From positions 1 through 60,531 of IMG/VR virus record IMGVR_UViG_3300040979_000011: a DNA stretch of 60,531 nucleotides. One strand, given 5' to 3'. Shown here piece after piece: positions 31,297 to 41,400 of the stretch. The first letter of the stretch is position 1; every line of letters begins with the position of its first letter. Below the pieces are notes generated by a model. It did no database searches, was not told the origin of the DNA, and saw only the letters and a list, made by a program, of their open reading frames with translations. The position numbers and the translations under genes are program-made. This DNA is from a virus.

Positions 31297-32554
31297 AACC
31301 AAAACTCGTTCCCAAATTCGCGCTGAGACCGCCCAAGCGATCAACAGTCTTTCCAGGGCTGAGCTGCTCAAGAACTTTGCCATCTCACGCGTAGCGGAAC
31401 TGACCGGCCTGGACTCGATCGGCGTGCCCGTCTTTACTTGTGTCCGGGCCCTTTCTGACACGATCAGCATCCACGGCGGCAAAGGTCTGGAACGAGATTA
31501 TGCGCGCTGCGGCGCGATTCTTGAGGGCATTGAATTTGAAGCGGCTGAACATCCGCAAGGCGATTTCATCGTTGGACGACCAACTGATATCCCGGCCGAG
31601 GATCGACTCGCGATTGAGGATTGTTTTCCAACCAGAGCCAGCACATTCAATGATTTCACTCAGCTAGCCTGGGAAGAGGTGACCAACGCCCAGAACGGTA
31701 AAAGCACTCTTATACCCAGTGACCTGATCTGGATGACGTCAAGGTTAAAGAACCAGCCGCTAATGTTTGTCCAGATGGGCTCCAATGGCCTTGCCAGTGG
31801 CGGCACCAAGGAAGACGCGATTTTAAGTGGGCTTTATGAGATCATCGAACGCGATGCCTGGACCTTGAATCAGTTCCTGTTGGATAACTGTGGGGTCTTA
31901 CCAACGCGCAGCCCGCTGATTAACTTGAGCGAGCGCATGGAAGGTCTCGTGCGCAAAATCGAGGCAGCTAAAGTTAAGCTCTACCTCTTTGATATCACGA
32001 CCGACGATTTTCGGGTGCCGGTCTTTAGCGCCATTCTGTTGGACTTGAGCGGCCATGTGGCTGGCACCTTTGGCGGATTCGGTTGTCACCTTAATGCCGA
32101 GGTCGCGGCTATCCGCGCCATCACTGAAGCGGTTCAGGCGCGTGCCTGTTACATCTCGGGCGCGCGCGATGATCTGTTCCGGCGGCAGTTCCTTCTCATG
32201 AAACACATGGATCAGCACAAGCTGGATTCGATGTTCAGCGAGCTGCCGGTTGGTAGTCCACTCAGCGATTATCGGGTAACCAAGTTTCCCGATATCCGCA
32301 CCGAACTTCGTTACCTGCTCAAATTGATCCGGCAATCGGGCGTTTCGGAGGTCTTTGTTAAACCGATGGGTGTCTTTCTGGACGGCGCGGTCCATGTAGT
32401 CAGAGTCTTCAGTCCCCAATGCGAGCCTTTCCGATTCGACCACTGGACTCCCGGTTTGCGCTGCCTCTCTTACGCCACGCGCAAGATGGAAACCTTGGCT
32501 GAGAAAGCGCCACCAGCCAATAACGAGGAGGGCGAACAATGGAAAAAGGAATGA
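31283..32554 (+). CDS. ycaO: YcaO-family ATP-dependent cyclodehydratase/thioamidase
   Basis: A 423-residue protein. ATP/Mg-binding motifs are visible: ILEGIEFEAAEH with E81 and E84, GSNGLASGG and YEIIERDA (about 167-192), and GCHLNAEVAAIRAITEAVQA (about 268-287). The protein length fits a stand-alone YcaO domain. The C-terminus lacks the PxPxP ending of azoline-forming enzymes. YcaO enzymes activate peptide amide carbonyls with ATP, giving azolines or, with TfuA, thioamides. It overlaps the previous virion gene and the tfuA gene, so it is expressed with structural proteins. Unusual in phage genomes. Confidence 0.9.
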   Translation: MSDSETKTRSQIRAETAQAINSLSRAELLKNFAISRVAELTGLDSIGVPVFTCVRALSDTISIHGGKGLERDYARCGAILEGIEFEAAEHPQGDFIVGRPTDIPAEDRLAIEDCFPTRASTFNDFTQLAWEEVTNAQNGKSTLIPSDLIWMTSRLKNQPLMFVQMGSNGLASGGTKEDAILSGLYEIIERDAWTLNQFLLDNCGVLPTRSPLINLSERMEGLVRKIEAAKVKLYLFDITTDDFRVPVFSAILLDLSGHVAGTFGGFGCHLNAEVAAIRAITEAVQARACYISGARDDLFRRQFLLMKHMDQHKLDSMFSELPVGSPLSDYRVTKFPDIRTELRYLLKLIRQSGVSEVFVKPMGVFLDGAVHVVRVFSPQCEPFRFDHWTPGLRCLSYATRKMETLAEKAPPANNEEGEQWKKE

Positions 32555-33879
32555 TCCTCGTTTATCTGGGTCCGAGTCTGCCGGTAGCTAAGGCACGCGA
32601 GATTTTACCCAATGCCATTTACCGGCCGCCCGCGCGCCAGGGCGACATTGTCACCGATGTTGTCACCTACTCTCCCTCGAGAATCATCCTAATTGACGGC
32701 GAATTTCGGCAGAATTTGTCAGTCTGGCACAAGGAGCTGGTTTACGCCCTCCAATACCCTGGGATCGAAGCTATTTACGGTGCCAGCTCGATTGGTGCCT
32801 TGCGAGCGGCTGAACTGGATTACCTCGGCATGATCGGCATCGGCCAGATCTACGAATGGTACCGGGACGGAGTGACCGAAGACGATAGCGAGGTAGCTCT
32901 TTCCTATGCGGCTCGCGATTCACTCGATGGGCCAGTCTATTTCCCTTCGACGGTACCGTTAGTTAACATTCGGGCTGCGGTTGAGCATTATGAGCGGGAA
33001 TTCCCGGGCGAACCGGTCGCGATCGCCGCCAGAGAGTTCTTGGAAAGCGCACGCAAAATCTTTTACATGGACCGAACTCCGCAAATCTGCGACCAGCTTT
33101 GGGAAGCGCGTTTCGGAATCAGTTTTCCTTCGATCGATCAGAAACGAATCGATGCGGTTCATGCGCTGACGGATTTCTCCACCTATCAGCCCAAAATAGT
33201 CGAAACGCCTAAGCCGGAATACCTCTCGGGGTTTTTCCAGGCTCTTTACGACCGGGACCGGCGAATCAATGTAAACGGCACCCCGGTCCCACAGCAGCAC
33301 ATCGATTCCTACGTGCTCTTACACAACCCGGAATGGGAACGGATCTGTTGGGATAGCGCTAACCAAGAGTTGGCGCTGATGCTCTGTAATCTCTTTAGCG
33401 TCACCGTATCGATCGAAGAGATCGGCCGGGAAAGCGCACGTTTTCAGAAAAAGAGCGAGATCGTTACCGAGGCCGATTTCCACGCCTTCTTAGAAAACAA
33501 CGGCTGGAGCGTGCCCGAATACGATCGGTTGATGATTCAGAATGCGCGGATTCGCAAACTTCAGCACCACATAACTGTTAGCAAAGGCTATCAGCGCAAC
33601 ACGCGCTCAATAATCGATTATCTGCGTACCCATCAGGCCTTTGATTACTGGGCGGTTCAAGCCGCACGCGAGGAAGAGAAACTCAAAAGCTCGGGCGTGG
33701 ACGATTGGCTCACGATTAATCTGGAGAAAACTGCGCTCGACCAGTTGGCTGAACACTTTGAAAAGGAGGGACTAGAACTCAAAAGCACACCCGAAGAATA
33801 CCTGTTGGAAACCGGATTCTCGAATTTTACCGAGCTGAGTGTAGCGCTACAACGCACCGCTGCAGCTGGGGAGGAATGA
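32539..33879 (+). CDS. tfuA: TfuA-like protein (YcaO partner)
   Basis: A 446-residue protein. The N-terminal TfuA core is clear: VYLGPSLPVAKAREILPNAI, RPPARQGDIVTDV, ILIDGEFRQN, and YGASSIGALRAAELDYLGMI (about 80-99). The C-terminal 250 residues are helical and extend beyond a minimal TfuA domain. TfuA partners YcaO in peptide thioamidation, where it is thought to help deliver sulfur. Start overlaps the end of ycaO by 16 bp, indicating one operon. Confidence 0.85.
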   Translation: MEKGMILVYLGPSLPVAKAREILPNAIYRPPARQGDIVTDVVTYSPSRIILIDGEFRQNLSVWHKELVYALQYPGIEAIYGASSIGALRAAELDYLGMIGIGQIYEWYRDGVTEDDSEVALSYAARDSLDGPVYFPSTVPLVNIRAAVEHYEREFPGEPVAIAAREFLESARKIFYMDRTPQICDQLWEARFGISFPSIDQKRIDAVHALTDFSTYQPKIVETPKPEYLSGFFQALYDRDRRINVNGTPVPQQHIDSYVLLHNPEWERICWDSANQELALMLCNLFSVTVSIEEIGRESARFQKKSEIVTEADFHAFLENNGWSVPEYDRLMIQNARIRKLQHHITVSKGYQRNTRSIIDYLRTHQAFDYWAVQAAREEEKLKSSGVDDWLTINLEKTALDQLAEHFEKEGLELKSTPEEYLLETGFSNFTELSVALQRTAAAGEE

Positions 33880-33883
33880 AACT

Positions 33884-35761
33884 ATGGCCACCGAAGCGAG
33901 TTGGGGCAATCTAAAAAACGTCTTTGGCTTAGACGATACTCAAATCCAGTCACTGCAAAAAGCTGGCTATACCGCTGATCAGGCGACCCAGCTTATGAAT
34001 TTGTCGGTAGGCGGCGGCGGCACAGCGACAACTGGCACCGGCGGCAGCAGCACGCGCAGTTACGCTACTCTTCCCACCATCGGCGGCAGCGGCCTTACGC
34101 CCAGTATGCTGGCTACTTTAGCCACTTTGCTTGGGAGAGGCGGCGGCGGGAATCAAGCTCAAGCTCAAGCCGGCCCGCGAATTGTTAGCGGCATTGGCGC
34201 GCCCGATAACCCGCAGGTGGCTGGCCAAGGCGCTCAAGGCGGCAACCAACTGGCTAGTAACCTCAGTGGTCAAGGCAACCAACTGATTACTGGCGGCAGT
34301 CAAGTCGGCGGCGGTCCAGGCGGCACTCAACAGGTTACTGGCGGCGCGATTGACCCTAATCAGGTAATGATCAATCTGGGTGCGCGGGCGCTAAACGAGC
34401 GCGCCGTTTATCCGCCGACACCGGGTCCAGCCGATCCGACCAGTGGTGTTTCAAGCGGTATCGGGCAGTCTAGCGCAACTGGAGCCACTCCCACTGTTGT
34501 TACGGCTGGCGTGCCAACGGCCCGGAATGTCGGACTAGCAGGCAGAAACCTTGGACCCTGGGCAACTACGCCGGGCGTTTTTACTAGGGTTCAAGCCCTG
34601 CAGCCATCGACCCCAATCGGCACGAGCCCTTTTACGCCCACGCCTCAAGCGACCGGGACTCAAGTCGCTCGGCCGCAGCCTTGGGCCACAGCGCCACCGG
34701 CTCCAGGAGTTAACGTCCAGGGAGTGGTGCCACCAGCTGCCCCCGGTGTAGCTCCTTCAGGTCAGGTTCCAACTCAGCCTGGATTCGATGCAGCTCATAA
34801 CTTGGCATTAACTCATGCCGGGATGAGCTTATATGCTCATTACGGTGGCAATCCCTTTTCTGCCAGCCCTGCGGATATCGCTGGCTTTCACGGTGAACTG
34901 CAGGAGGCACTAAAAGGAGGAAAACCCATTAAGATGCGCTCCGGCGGATTAGTGCCCGGTAGCGGAAACAAGGATAACGTTCCAGCACTCCTGACTCCTG
35001 GTGAGTATGTGCTCACTAAAGAGCAGGCAGCGCAACTCTTCGATGGGAGAACCCCGGTTAAAATGCAATCTGGAGGTTCAGTAACCGACGATGATGACCA
35101 ACCGTCTGAGGTTCCGAGGCCTACCCCGGAATCAGATACCGGCGCGGTCACGGCTCAAGGCAAATCCTACCAAGTCACCCCGCCATCAGAAGCTCCCAGA
35201 AGTAGCAGGCAGAAGTCCAGCTCTACCCCGCCAGCCGCTCCAGGTGGCAGTTCCCAAGATTATGCTAACTGGGCTAATCAACCGCAAAATCAGCAACGGC
35301 CTGCAGCCATCTACGATGCCCAGGGCAATGTGTGGGATAGCGATCCAAAATCGATCGCGCAAGATGTCGGCGGCAAAGGCGCGTACATGGGCCCAGGCGG
35401 TGAAGTTTATGATGCCAGTCATAATCTGGTTACTTCCAATGCGGACCTAACCGCGCAAGCCGCTGCTGGCCCAGGCGCAACGATGACTGGCAATCCGATG
35501 ATCGGCGATGGCGCTGGCGGTACCTCGAATGTCGGCAGGAATGTCGGCAGCGCGCTCGGCGGCCTTGCTTCAGCGGTCTCTCAAGCCGCCCAGACTTACG
35601 CTAACTCAATTCAACCCTGGACTTGGCAGAAGTCAGCAATCCCAAATCCGCCGAGTAGTCAAGGGCAACAGCCAGCTGCTCAATTGAGTCAGGTTCGAGC
35701 GCAGCCCAGTAGGCGACAGCAGACGATTTCCCCATTTACCCCTTATTATCCGTACACATAG
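33884..35761 (+). CDS. Large low-complexity virion-type protein
   Basis: A 625-residue protein, MATEASWGNLKNVFGLDDT. Long Gly/Gln/Thr/Pro-rich disordered stretches surround a short motif GGLVPGSGNKDNVPALLTPG followed by EYVL (about residues 352-375), seen in many phage tail or internal proteins; it is echoed weakly at KMQSGGSV. Immediately downstream of tfuA with only four bases between. Probably an ejected internal protein; function inferred from composition. Confidence 0.55.
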   Translation: MATEASWGNLKNVFGLDDTQIQSLQKAGYTADQATQLMNLSVGGGGTATTGTGGSSTRSYATLPTIGGSGLTPSMLATLATLLGRGGGGNQAQAQAGPRIVSGIGAPDNPQVAGQGAQGGNQLASNLSGQGNQLITGGSQVGGGPGGTQQVTGGAIDPNQVMINLGARALNERAVYPPTPGPADPTSGVSSGIGQSSATGATPTVVTAGVPTARNVGLAGRNLGPWATTPGVFTRVQALQPSTPIGTSPFTPTPQATGTQVARPQPWATAPPAPGVNVQGVVPPAAPGVAPSGQVPTQPGFDAAHNLALTHAGMSLYAHYGGNPFSASPADIAGFHGELQEALKGGKPIKMRSGGLVPGSGNKDNVPALLTPGEYVLTKEQAAQLFDGRTPVKMQSGGSVTDDDDQPSEVPRPTPESDTGAVTAQGKSYQVTPPSEAPRSSRQKSSSTPPAAPGGSSQDYANWANQPQNQQRPAAIYDAQGNVWDSDPKSIAQDVGGKGAYMGPGGEVYDASHNLVTSNADLTAQAAAGPGATMTGNPMIGDGAGGTSNVGRNVGSALGGLASAVSQAAQTYANSIQPWTWQKSAIPNPPSSQGQQPAAQLSQVRAQPSRRQQTISPFTPYYPYT

Positions 35762-35772
35762 CAATTTAACTT

Positions 35773-38472
35773 ATGGCCGATCCAGCTACCCAATTCCAAA
35801 CCGCCAGTCTTCAAGCCTCAGGCTATACACCAGTTACTGGTGGAAACCTTGGTGGCTCCCATCTATTCGGAGGCGCTGGAGCGCTCTGGGCACAGGTTGG
35901 CAAGACAGCTCTGGAGGCCGGTGAAGCGATCCAAAAATCACCTCTCAATCCGGCGGTGAGAGCGCAGATACAATATAATGTTGATCAGTACAAGCGTGGT
36001 CAGGAACTAATCGCAAAGCAGCGTCAGATGGGCGATTGGGGCTACCTGCTGGGACAAACCGGTCCGCAAGGCTACAGTCAAATTGCTCCAGGACAAATCA
36101 CTGATCCTACTCTGGCGCAACAGTATCTAAATAGACTGATACCTGGGTATCCCTCAGCAGGAGGAGGCGGCACAGGACCACCGCCAGCTGTCAACACAGA
36201 CACTGGCGAAGGGGGAGGACAGCCTGCGCCACAAGCACCACCTGCAACACCACCAGGAGGACCACCACCTGGAACTTTTTTAAGTCCCGCCACCGGAAGT
36301 TACGAGCCGTTGCAGCAGCCTGAGCAGCCGCCGCAGAAGAAACCAGAGGAGAAGAAGGAGAAGAAGAAGCCGCCTACCGCAAAGGAAATGGGACGTGGTA
36401 CCGCACAGGTCACTCCTGCGACGACTAACATGTTCGCTGCCGCGACCGGAGCACAAGCTCCTTCTCCAACTGACTTCCAGGGACCAACTCAAGCTCAAAC
36501 AGATGTAGCGGTTCGAGAAGCCTTAGGTCGCAACCAGTTCGTTTCTAGTGAACGAGGTGTTCCGGCTGGTTACCAGCCGCCATCGGGTTATTTCCTTAAT
36601 CCGGCTACGGGAAGTTACGAGCAATTGCAAGCGCAACAACCGCAAGCGCAACAACAACCCCAGGATCAGGATCAGACACCGCTGGGCAAACAGCTGATGA
36701 GCCAGTGGCAAAATCAGAACGCGCACCCGGTTGCGCCGGTCAGTGAAGCGCTCAAATGGGGCAAGAACAATTTTGATACCCGGATTCAGGATGCGACCTA
36801 TCTGCCGCATGGCGGCCCACTGAATCAGCCTGCTTACGCCTTCCATATGAAGGGAGGTGGGACAAATTTGGTCCCACTCTCGCAGATGGTACGAAACGGG
36901 TTCGCGCCTAATGTAGCCGGAAACCAGACCTCGATAACTTTGAGTCAGGCCGACGCAATGCAGCCGCAAGCGGACCAAGGTCAGATGCAGCCCACTGGGG
37001 CAGTGAGCGGTCAAGCGCTAGCGCTGCAACAGGGGCAGGGCGCTCAGCCTGCTGTCCAGATGCAGCCAACCGGCAATGTGGGCCAGCCGCAGCCGCCGCC
37101 GGCTGCGCCCGGAGCTGCGCCAGGAGCGATTGCCGGGGGGCTAGCCGGTGCGCCAGCGGCTCCAGGCGGTCAAGAGCTGAGGGATATCTACGGGAATCCT
37201 CTCAGTGCTTATACCGGCCTTCCGTCTAGAGGTGGCCCAGGCCCTGAGCAGTTAACTGCTCAAACGGGACCGGCAGGCACACGTATTGAGCCCGCGCCAT
37301 CACCCACTATTCCTAACGTCTCCAAAGCGGATCAAGATCTGGTCCAAGGCTTGGCAGACAAGACGGCGAAAGACGCTCCCGTTGATAAAATAAGTGGTGA
37401 TCGCAGAGTGGAAGGTACTCCGGCCGGAGGTCCGACTTATTATATAGACGACAACCCCGATTCACCCAGTCGAGGGCGTGTTTACACAGTTCTGCCAGGA
37501 CAGAAAGGATCCTATTATGATCAGGACCGTTGGTATTTAGGTAGAAACGAATACAGAACGTATTCGCTGCCTACATCTGTGATGCGGCAGCATATGGAGG
37601 ACTACTGGGTCAAAGCTGGTCAGCTTACGCCAGCGGAGATCAAAAAGATGAGTCCAGAGGAGATGAAGCCGTGGCTGGAGCGGGCTTGGCAGAATAACAA
37701 TTATACACGGTCTCCTGCAGAGACGGGCACCAATCTCAGCCTTGATACGTTGGAGGATCTCCATAAAACCACTGCGCAAATTAAGGATATACTTAAAACA
37801 GTGGCCAAGCATGGGTACCCAAAGTTGAACTCGATGGATAGAGGTAATGCTGCAATACAGAATGCAGAAACATCTATTGGGCTTCGTGGGGAATGGCTCC
37901 GCTTCATGGAGCCGAGTGTTGCTGAGGCCGTCCGCACCTTGGATCAGAAACTCGATCATGCACGTATTTTGATCAAAGAACATCCAGAATTACTAGTTAG
38001 TCTTGGTACGGCCCAAGGATTAGGATTGCCTAGCCTTCCTGTGCCAATGGTAGGAAATGTAGAACTGCCGAGCATACCGAAGTCAGATGTCCTTAGTGAT
38101 TCAGCTTTTTCCGGCCAAGATGTGGATGCCAAATTAAAGGCCCTAGATGGTTACCAGAAAGCCGTTGATACTCGCTACAAGAACTTGGTTAGCGGAGCCC
38201 AGACGCAGTGGCAAAAAATCGATGATAGACATGCAGCGAACCTGATTAGGTTAGATCAAGGCAAGGAGATACCTGACGAGACCAATCTTTATAGTAGCCG
38301 CGAGCTTCCGACGGTAAGCGAAGCCAAACCGACTGCTCAACCATCACCAACACCTATGGTACATGTTAACAGTCCATCGGAGTTCGAGGCATTCAAAAAG
38401 AAATATCCTTCTGGAACACATTTTATGGGTCCAGACGGCAGTGGTGGCGTCAGAGAGTGGGTAACACCATAG
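35773..38472 (+). CDS. Large low-complexity virion-type protein
   Basis: An 899-residue protein. The first 470 residues are Pro/Gln-rich with two copies of an FLxPATGSYExLQ motif (about residues 171 and 276). Residues about 570-860 are helical and better folded (LDTLEDLHKTTAQIKDILKT, VAEAVRTLDQKLDHARILIK). No enzyme motif. Part of the set of giant proteins at the end of the virion operon, likely packaged and ejected. Confidence 0.5.
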   Translation: MADPATQFQTASLQASGYTPVTGGNLGGSHLFGGAGALWAQVGKTALEAGEAIQKSPLNPAVRAQIQYNVDQYKRGQELIAKQRQMGDWGYLLGQTGPQGYSQIAPGQITDPTLAQQYLNRLIPGYPSAGGGGTGPPPAVNTDTGEGGGQPAPQAPPATPPGGPPPGTFLSPATGSYEPLQQPEQPPQKKPEEKKEKKKPPTAKEMGRGTAQVTPATTNMFAAATGAQAPSPTDFQGPTQAQTDVAVREALGRNQFVSSERGVPAGYQPPSGYFLNPATGSYEQLQAQQPQAQQQPQDQDQTPLGKQLMSQWQNQNAHPVAPVSEALKWGKNNFDTRIQDATYLPHGGPLNQPAYAFHMKGGGTNLVPLSQMVRNGFAPNVAGNQTSITLSQADAMQPQADQGQMQPTGAVSGQALALQQGQGAQPAVQMQPTGNVGQPQPPPAAPGAAPGAIAGGLAGAPAAPGGQELRDIYGNPLSAYTGLPSRGGPGPEQLTAQTGPAGTRIEPAPSPTIPNVSKADQDLVQGLADKTAKDAPVDKISGDRRVEGTPAGGPTYYIDDNPDSPSRGRVYTVLPGQKGSYYDQDRWYLGRNEYRTYSLPTSVMRQHMEDYWVKAGQLTPAEIKKMSPEEMKPWLERAWQNNNYTRSPAETGTNLSLDTLEDLHKTTAQIKDILKTVAKHGYPKLNSMDRGNAAIQNAETSIGLRGEWLRFMEPSVAEAVRTLDQKLDHARILIKEHPELLVSLGTAQGLGLPSLPVPMVGNVELPSIPKSDVLSDSAFSGQDVDAKLKALDGYQKAVDTRYKNLVSGAQTQWQKIDDRHAANLIRLDQGKEIPDETNLYSSRELPTVSEAKPTAQPSPTPMVHVNSPSEFEAFKKKYPSGTHFMGPDGSGGVREWVTP

Positions 38473-38483
38473 AGCTTTATTAA

Positions 38484-41400
38484 ATGCCTACGGCTGCAGA
38501 GCGCGTGTCTTTGGAGGAGGCCAGTCGATATGCCGGGAGCCCAACGCCATGGACATCTGAAAACGCTCCAGATGTTGGCCTTGATCCGAACAAAGGATTT
38601 ACCAATCCACAATTTGGAGTCTCGCAGCCAGTCCAGTCCACTCTGCCGCCGGAAACAACTCCGCCTCCTTCGATGGCACCGGGGCTGGGAACGATAGGCG
38701 GAGCGCCTCTTGCTGAGCCGACAAAAGAAAAATGGACCCCGGCTGATGCTGGTGCAAAGCCAGTTAGTGATCAGAGCAAGGCAGAGACCGCAACTGACAA
38801 CAAGCCCAGCGATAAACCTGCAGGGAAATCATGGACTCCGGCTGATGTCGGTGCAAAGCCAGTCGATCAGACCGCAGCTTCACAGCCCACAGAGAAATCA
38901 TGGACCCCAGCTGATGGCGGTGCTAAGCCAGTCACCACCGAGGCCCAGCCACAGCCGCAGCCACAGCCGCAACCCCAGCCGCAGGCCAAGCAACCGTTAG
39001 TCGTCCCAGCCCCGACACCTCAAGGACCGACGACCACCGAACAACTGCCCGAAGGGCAAGAAGATCAGCATACCCGGATCAATGACCTGATTACTTCCGG
39101 GAAAAGTCCGGGTGAAGCCCAGGCCATCGTCAGTGGCAAGGAGCCTAAGACAATCTCAGGAGCACCGCCGAAGGTAGTCAAACCCGAGGAACCTAAAGCG
39201 CAGGCCGAGCCCGAGGCTCCTCAAGTGCCCCTGGAGGAAGATCCTGTCTTGAAGCACTACCGGGAGGTGGCTCGGCAAAGGGCTCAGGCAGAAGCTCAAC
39301 CCCAGACAACGCAACCGCAGCAGCCTCCCCAGATGATTGAGTACTCGGCTAACCCCAATGCTTATAGCAAGGGCCGGGGCGGTAACCATATCCAGAACAT
39401 TATCCTGCATTCCAGTGATGGCAGCGAAAAGGGCGATGTTAACCAGCTGACTCAACACCTCTCGTCCCATTACTATGTCACCCGGGATGGACGGATCTAT
39501 CACTTCGTTAATGACAACGACAGCGCGTGGCATGCCGGAAAAACCATCAATAATAACACCTACGGCAATTCGGCTACCATTGGCATTGAACAGGAGCACG
39601 TCGACGGCAAACAGGATTGGCCCGAGGCCCAGGTGCGAGCCACTGCTCGATTAACATCCTACCTGCAAAACAAATATGGTCTCAGTAATAGCAACGTCCT
39701 GAAACATTCGGATATCGCACCGGAACGCAAAGTCGATCCGATCGATTATCCCTGGGATAACTTCTATAAATATGTGGCCGAATCCGGCGGCGGCGTCGGC
39801 AAAGGCATAGCTGGTCACGGCGGCGGCGCACTACTGCCGAAGTCCACGGCTGGACTCAATGTCACTCATTTCGGTTACAAGACTGATCCGAATCTCGATC
39901 CCGAAAGCGCCAAAGGTCATGGCAAGTACGTCGACCACATGATTGCTGGCTACGATGTGGCACTGAATAAGGCAGGAGCAGCAAAAGTTGGGAACCCTAA
40001 GCCCGGCGCAAAATTTATTTATGATGGCAGAGAATTTCGTTACGCAGACGCCGTTCCAGAGAAATATGCTGATGCGCGCTTTGACGTGTTTGACCCCAAT
40101 TTCGGCGGTCGCGAAGCAGAGGGCGGCAAAGCTGTCGCTGGTGCCGGTAAAGGCGGCAAAGCTCTCCCCGGTGGAGGTGAAGGCGGGAAACCATCACTCG
40201 AAGGCGGCGGAGGTGCTCCAATTCTCGGCGGTGGTCCGATGGTTTCGGTAGGCTATGCCGGGCCTAGTGGTTCTGCGCAAGCAGAGCAGCAGCAAAGCCC
40301 TTTTTATGCCGGAGGTGGCCGTGGTGGTGGTGGTGCGACCGAAGCTGCACCGGGCGGTGGCGAGTTTTCCATTTCTTACCCTCCCTCACTTGGAGGCGTT
40401 GTTATTGTTGGTGATGGAAAAACCAAAGCGAAACGAATTGCTTCAAAAGAAGAAGAGGAAGAGGAAGAAGATCCCGTGGTCACAGCGCTGATGACTCGTG
40501 GGTTTACACGCCCACAAGCTCTTAAGTTTGCCCTGAGCAGTCGGGCTCTCATTTCCCCTATAGGTGTTCGGGGTGTTCGGACGCAACCTCCAGCTGCTCC
40601 GATACAGCCTTCGACCGCCAAGCCTTTGGCGCTCCCTCCGCCTGCGCCGGCTGCGGCAACGGCGACAGGCGTCAAGCCTTCTCCCGAGGTTACGCTCCCG
40701 TCAAAGCAACCGCAGATCCCTGCTCGGAAAGTTCCACCAACTGCTGCACCGTCAACTGCTGCGTCAGCCGATAAACAGGCGGTAGTCCAGGCTTTAGTGG
40801 GCATGGGTATCAAGAAAGCGCATGCTCAACAGCTCGTAGCCAATGTGCATGGCGCTAACGTAGATGAGCTATTGCGAAACGCTTTAAGAGCGCACGCCCA
40901 GGCCGTCAGGGGAGTTGAGGGCGGCTCCTTCAGGCCACCGCAGCAAACTCCTCCTCCAGCGCCGCCGACACCTAAGCCTCAGGAGCAACGGACCACTGCG
41001 CCAGAGCCGGTGTTGCATAAAGCGCCAGTTCCTGAGCCAGAACCACGACCGGCTGAGGAACCGACTCCGTATCCTACGACAGGTGGAACCCATGGTGTAG
41101 CAAACCCGCCATCATTCGCGAAGCTTACACCAGGACTGAAGTTGTCTGACGCGGTGAAGGAGCACGCTACACTGGTCTCTGAGGATGACCCGCGCGTCAA
41201 GAAACAGGCTGACGGCATGACCAAGGGCGAGCACTTCGTCCCAGGAGATCCGATTCATGATCAGCTGCTTAATGGGTTGCCCGAAGGCCAAGGCGGACGC
41301 CAGCATCAGATACTAGGCGAAGCTGAGCAAGCAATCGCGGAAAAGCGACCAATGCATATCAGCTATCTTTCCGCGCCCAAAGAAGCCCAGCGTTACCCAA

